Source: Tannerella sp. (GTDB taxonomy: Bacteria; Bacteroidota; Bacteroidia; Bacteroidales; Tannerellaceae). Taken from it: a stretch of 17,492 nt of DNA. Below the pieces are notes generated by a model, which was not told the origin of the DNA, made no database searches, and saw only the letters and a program-made list of their open reading frames with translations. Positions 15,917-17,492 of this stretch are shown here, piece after piece; position 1 is the first letter of the stretch, and each line of letters begins with the position of its first letter. The translations under genes and the position numbers were made by a program. The stretch spans positions 1 to 17,492 of the forward strand of contig JAISJX010000021.1 of assembly GCA_031261145.1 (NCBI GenBank), in the 5' to 3' direction.

Positions 15917-17492
15917 ATGAAACGATTGTTGATAATTTTGTTTATAAGTCTGTTCATTAATTGTTATAATCTTGTTTGCCAGACAACTCAACCGGTTGAA
16001 AAATGGATGGAATATGTGGAGGGTTTAGCGGAAATTCTGGAAGATGATGAACAAATCGAATCCTTATATTCCGACTTCTCGTACTTGTCGGAACATCCGT
16101 TGGATATAAACACGGCAAGTACGGAAATGTTCAAACGGCTCTCGTTCTTGTCTGATGGACAGATTGACGCCCTTATGGCATACCGGAAACGCTTCGGAAA
16201 TATGGCGACACTTTATGAATTGAAAAATATTGAAGCGATGGACTGGACGACGATTGAATTGTTATTGCCGTTTGTTTATGTCGGTGAAGCCAATGTGAAC
16301 AGGCAAAGATCGTTTACGCCGGAAAACCTGTTCAAATACGGGAAAAATGAGTTAATATTGCGCTACGACCGTACCCTGCAAAAAAAGCAGGGATACAAAT
16401 CGCAGTCCGACAGTATTCTGGAAAAATATCCGAACCGGAAATATCTCGGCGAACCGTTTTATCATTCGATTCGTTATTCCTATACGTTTGACGACCGCGT
16501 ACAGGCTGGTTTTCTGGCCGAAAAAGATGCCGGTGAGCCGTTTCTGAACCGTTATCATAAAGGATACGATTTTTATTCTGCGCATATTTTGCTGAAGGAT
16601 ATGGGCTTGTTAAGAACTTTGACGATAGGCGATTATAAAGCGTCGTTTGGACAAGGATTACTCCTGAGCCATGATTTTATGCCCGGACGAAGCGCTTTTC
16701 TGTCGCAAGCGGAACGGCGGAATAACGGTTTTCGGCGGCACTATTCGACTAATGAACAGGCTTTTTTCCGGGGAGCGGCTTCCACTGTCCGGTGGAAAGA
16801 ATTGGATGTAAGCCTTTTTTATTCGAATCGCAAGTTGGATGCTACGGTAGAAAGCGCCTATATTACTACATTCAAGACGGATGGGATGCATCGCGTGCCC
16901 GGTGATATGGAAAAGAAAGGAGTGGTCACGGCGCAAACGTATGGTGGAAATATCCGTTATGCGACGCCGAATATCATCGTGGGAACTACGGTTTTAGCGT
17001 ATCAGTATGGGGATTTATCCGTCGCGCCCGACCCGAAACCGTATAACCTGTATTATTTTCGGGGGAGCCGGAATATGAATGCAAGCGTGGATTATATGTT
17101 GAAAAATAACCGCATCAAGTTTTACGGTGAAACCGCCCTTTCCAAAAACGGAGGCTGGGCTACGTTAGATGCGCTCCAGTGGACGCCTGTTTCGTATGCT
17201 ACCGGCCTGATTTTATATCGTTCGTATGCGCGTGACTATCAGGCTTTCTATGGGAATGCTTTTTCACAGAACAGTACATTACAGAATGAGCAGGGGTTTT
17301 ATATGGGCATGCAATTGTCGCCGGTTGCAAACTGGAAATTATCCGGTTATGCGGATTTCTTTCGCTTCCCCTGGTTGAAGTATGAGGTAGATGCACCGTC
17401 GTCGGGAACGGAATACATGGCGCAACTTGATTATGTAAAACGGGATAAGTTTTCGACCTATCTACGGTATCGTTACCGCAAAAAAGAATCCA
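15917..17492 (+). CDS. Helix-hairpin-helix domain outer-membrane protein, 3' end beyond window
   Basis: The open frame starts at the ATG at 15917 and runs 525 codons to the right edge without a stop, so the C-terminus is missing. A signal peptide (about 1-22, KRLLIILFISLFINCYNLV) is followed by an acidic helical stretch (25-60) and a ComEA-like helix-hairpin-helix domain (about 63-120: LDINTAS, then LMAYRKRFGNMATLYELKNI). From about residue 135 onward the sequence is aromatic and strand-rich (IRYSYTFDDRVQAGF, DYKASFGQGLL, VSLFYSNRKLDA) and reads as an outer-membrane beta-barrel. The usual Gly-x-Gly of each hairpin is replaced (LSFLSD and IEAMDW), so DNA binding is uncertain. It follows the PorV/PorQ-like gene by 12 bases under the same promoter. 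Such HhH-barrel proteins are common in Bacteroidota, but I know of no established function. Confidence 0.85.
   Translation, partial: MKRLLIILFISLFINCYNLVCQTTQPVEKWMEYVEGLAEILEDDEQIESLYSDFSYLSEHPLDINTASTEMFKRLSFLSDGQIDALMAYRKRFGNMATLYELKNIEAMDWTTIELLLPFVYVGEANVNRQRSFTPENLFKYGKNELILRYDRTLQKKQGYKSQSDSILEKYPNRKYLGEPFYHSIRYSYTFDDRVQAGFLAEKDAGEPFLNRYHKGYDFYSAHILLKDMGLLRTLTIGDYKASFGQGLLLSHDFMPGRSAFLSQAERRNNGFRRHYSTNEQAFFRGAASTVRWKELDVSLFYSNRKLDATVESAYITTFKTDGMHRVPGDMEKKGVVTAQTYGGNIRYATPNIIVGTTVLAYQYGDLSVAPDPKPYNLYYFRGSRNMNASVDYMLKNNRIKFYGETALSKNGGWATLDALQWTPVSYATGLILYRSYARDYQAFYGNAFSQNSTLQNEQGFYMGMQLSPVANWKLSGYADFFRFPWLKYEVDAPSSGTEYMAQLDYVKRDKFSTYLRYRYRKKES

Overview
The window looks like a chromosomal segment of a Bacteroidota bacterium, most likely order Bacteroidales. 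Three things point there. Several genes are preceded by a -7 element of the form TAnnTTTG, in two cases with a TTG exactly 19 bp upstream. One large secreted protease ends in a type IX secretion (T9SS) type A sorting domain. The secreted and envelope genes (lysyl-endopeptidase-like S1, M16, M28, a PorV/PorQ-like barrel and an HhH-barrel protein) are typical of that group. I cannot assign a genus. No tRNA, rRNA, CRISPR array, intact insertion sequence or phage gene was seen.

Layout. 22-894 (+) is deoC (deoxyribose-phosphate aldolase), convergent with 993-1967 (-), a long-chain polyprenyl diphosphate synthase, with a hairpin between them. 2139-4934 (+) is polA, divergent from the prenyl synthase. 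4988-6091 (+) is ychF, whose promoter appears to overlap the polA stop codon. 6217-9030 (+) is a T9SS-exported trypsin-fold protease. 9031-9204 is noncoding and is mostly a palindromic repeat built of GCAGAT/ATCTGC units. 9205-9984 (-) is a radical SAM protein of unknown function. 9985-10255 is noncoding, with scraps of inverted repeat and a terminator. 11884-14697 (-) and 10256-11854 (-) form a two-gene operon of exported M16 and M28 metallopeptidases. After a 397-base divergent intergenic region, 15095-15904 (+) encodes a PorV/PorQ-like outer-membrane barrel, followed 12 bases later by a helix-hairpin-helix outer-membrane protein that runs off the right edge.

How the parts fit. The left third is housekeeping (nucleoside catabolism, quinone side chain, DNA repair, translation-linked ATPase). 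The right two thirds are envelope and extracellular: three exported peptidases and an outer-membrane pair. This suits an organism that feeds on protein and peptides: the T9SS serine endopeptidase would cut extracellular protein, and the M16/M28 pair would degrade the resulting peptides at the cell envelope.

Nothing here is clearly an undescribed system. The best candidates for follow-up are the PorV-like/HhH-barrel gene pair with its long leader, the GCAGAT palindromic element, the substituted specificity pocket of the serine protease, and the hairpin over the ychF promoter.
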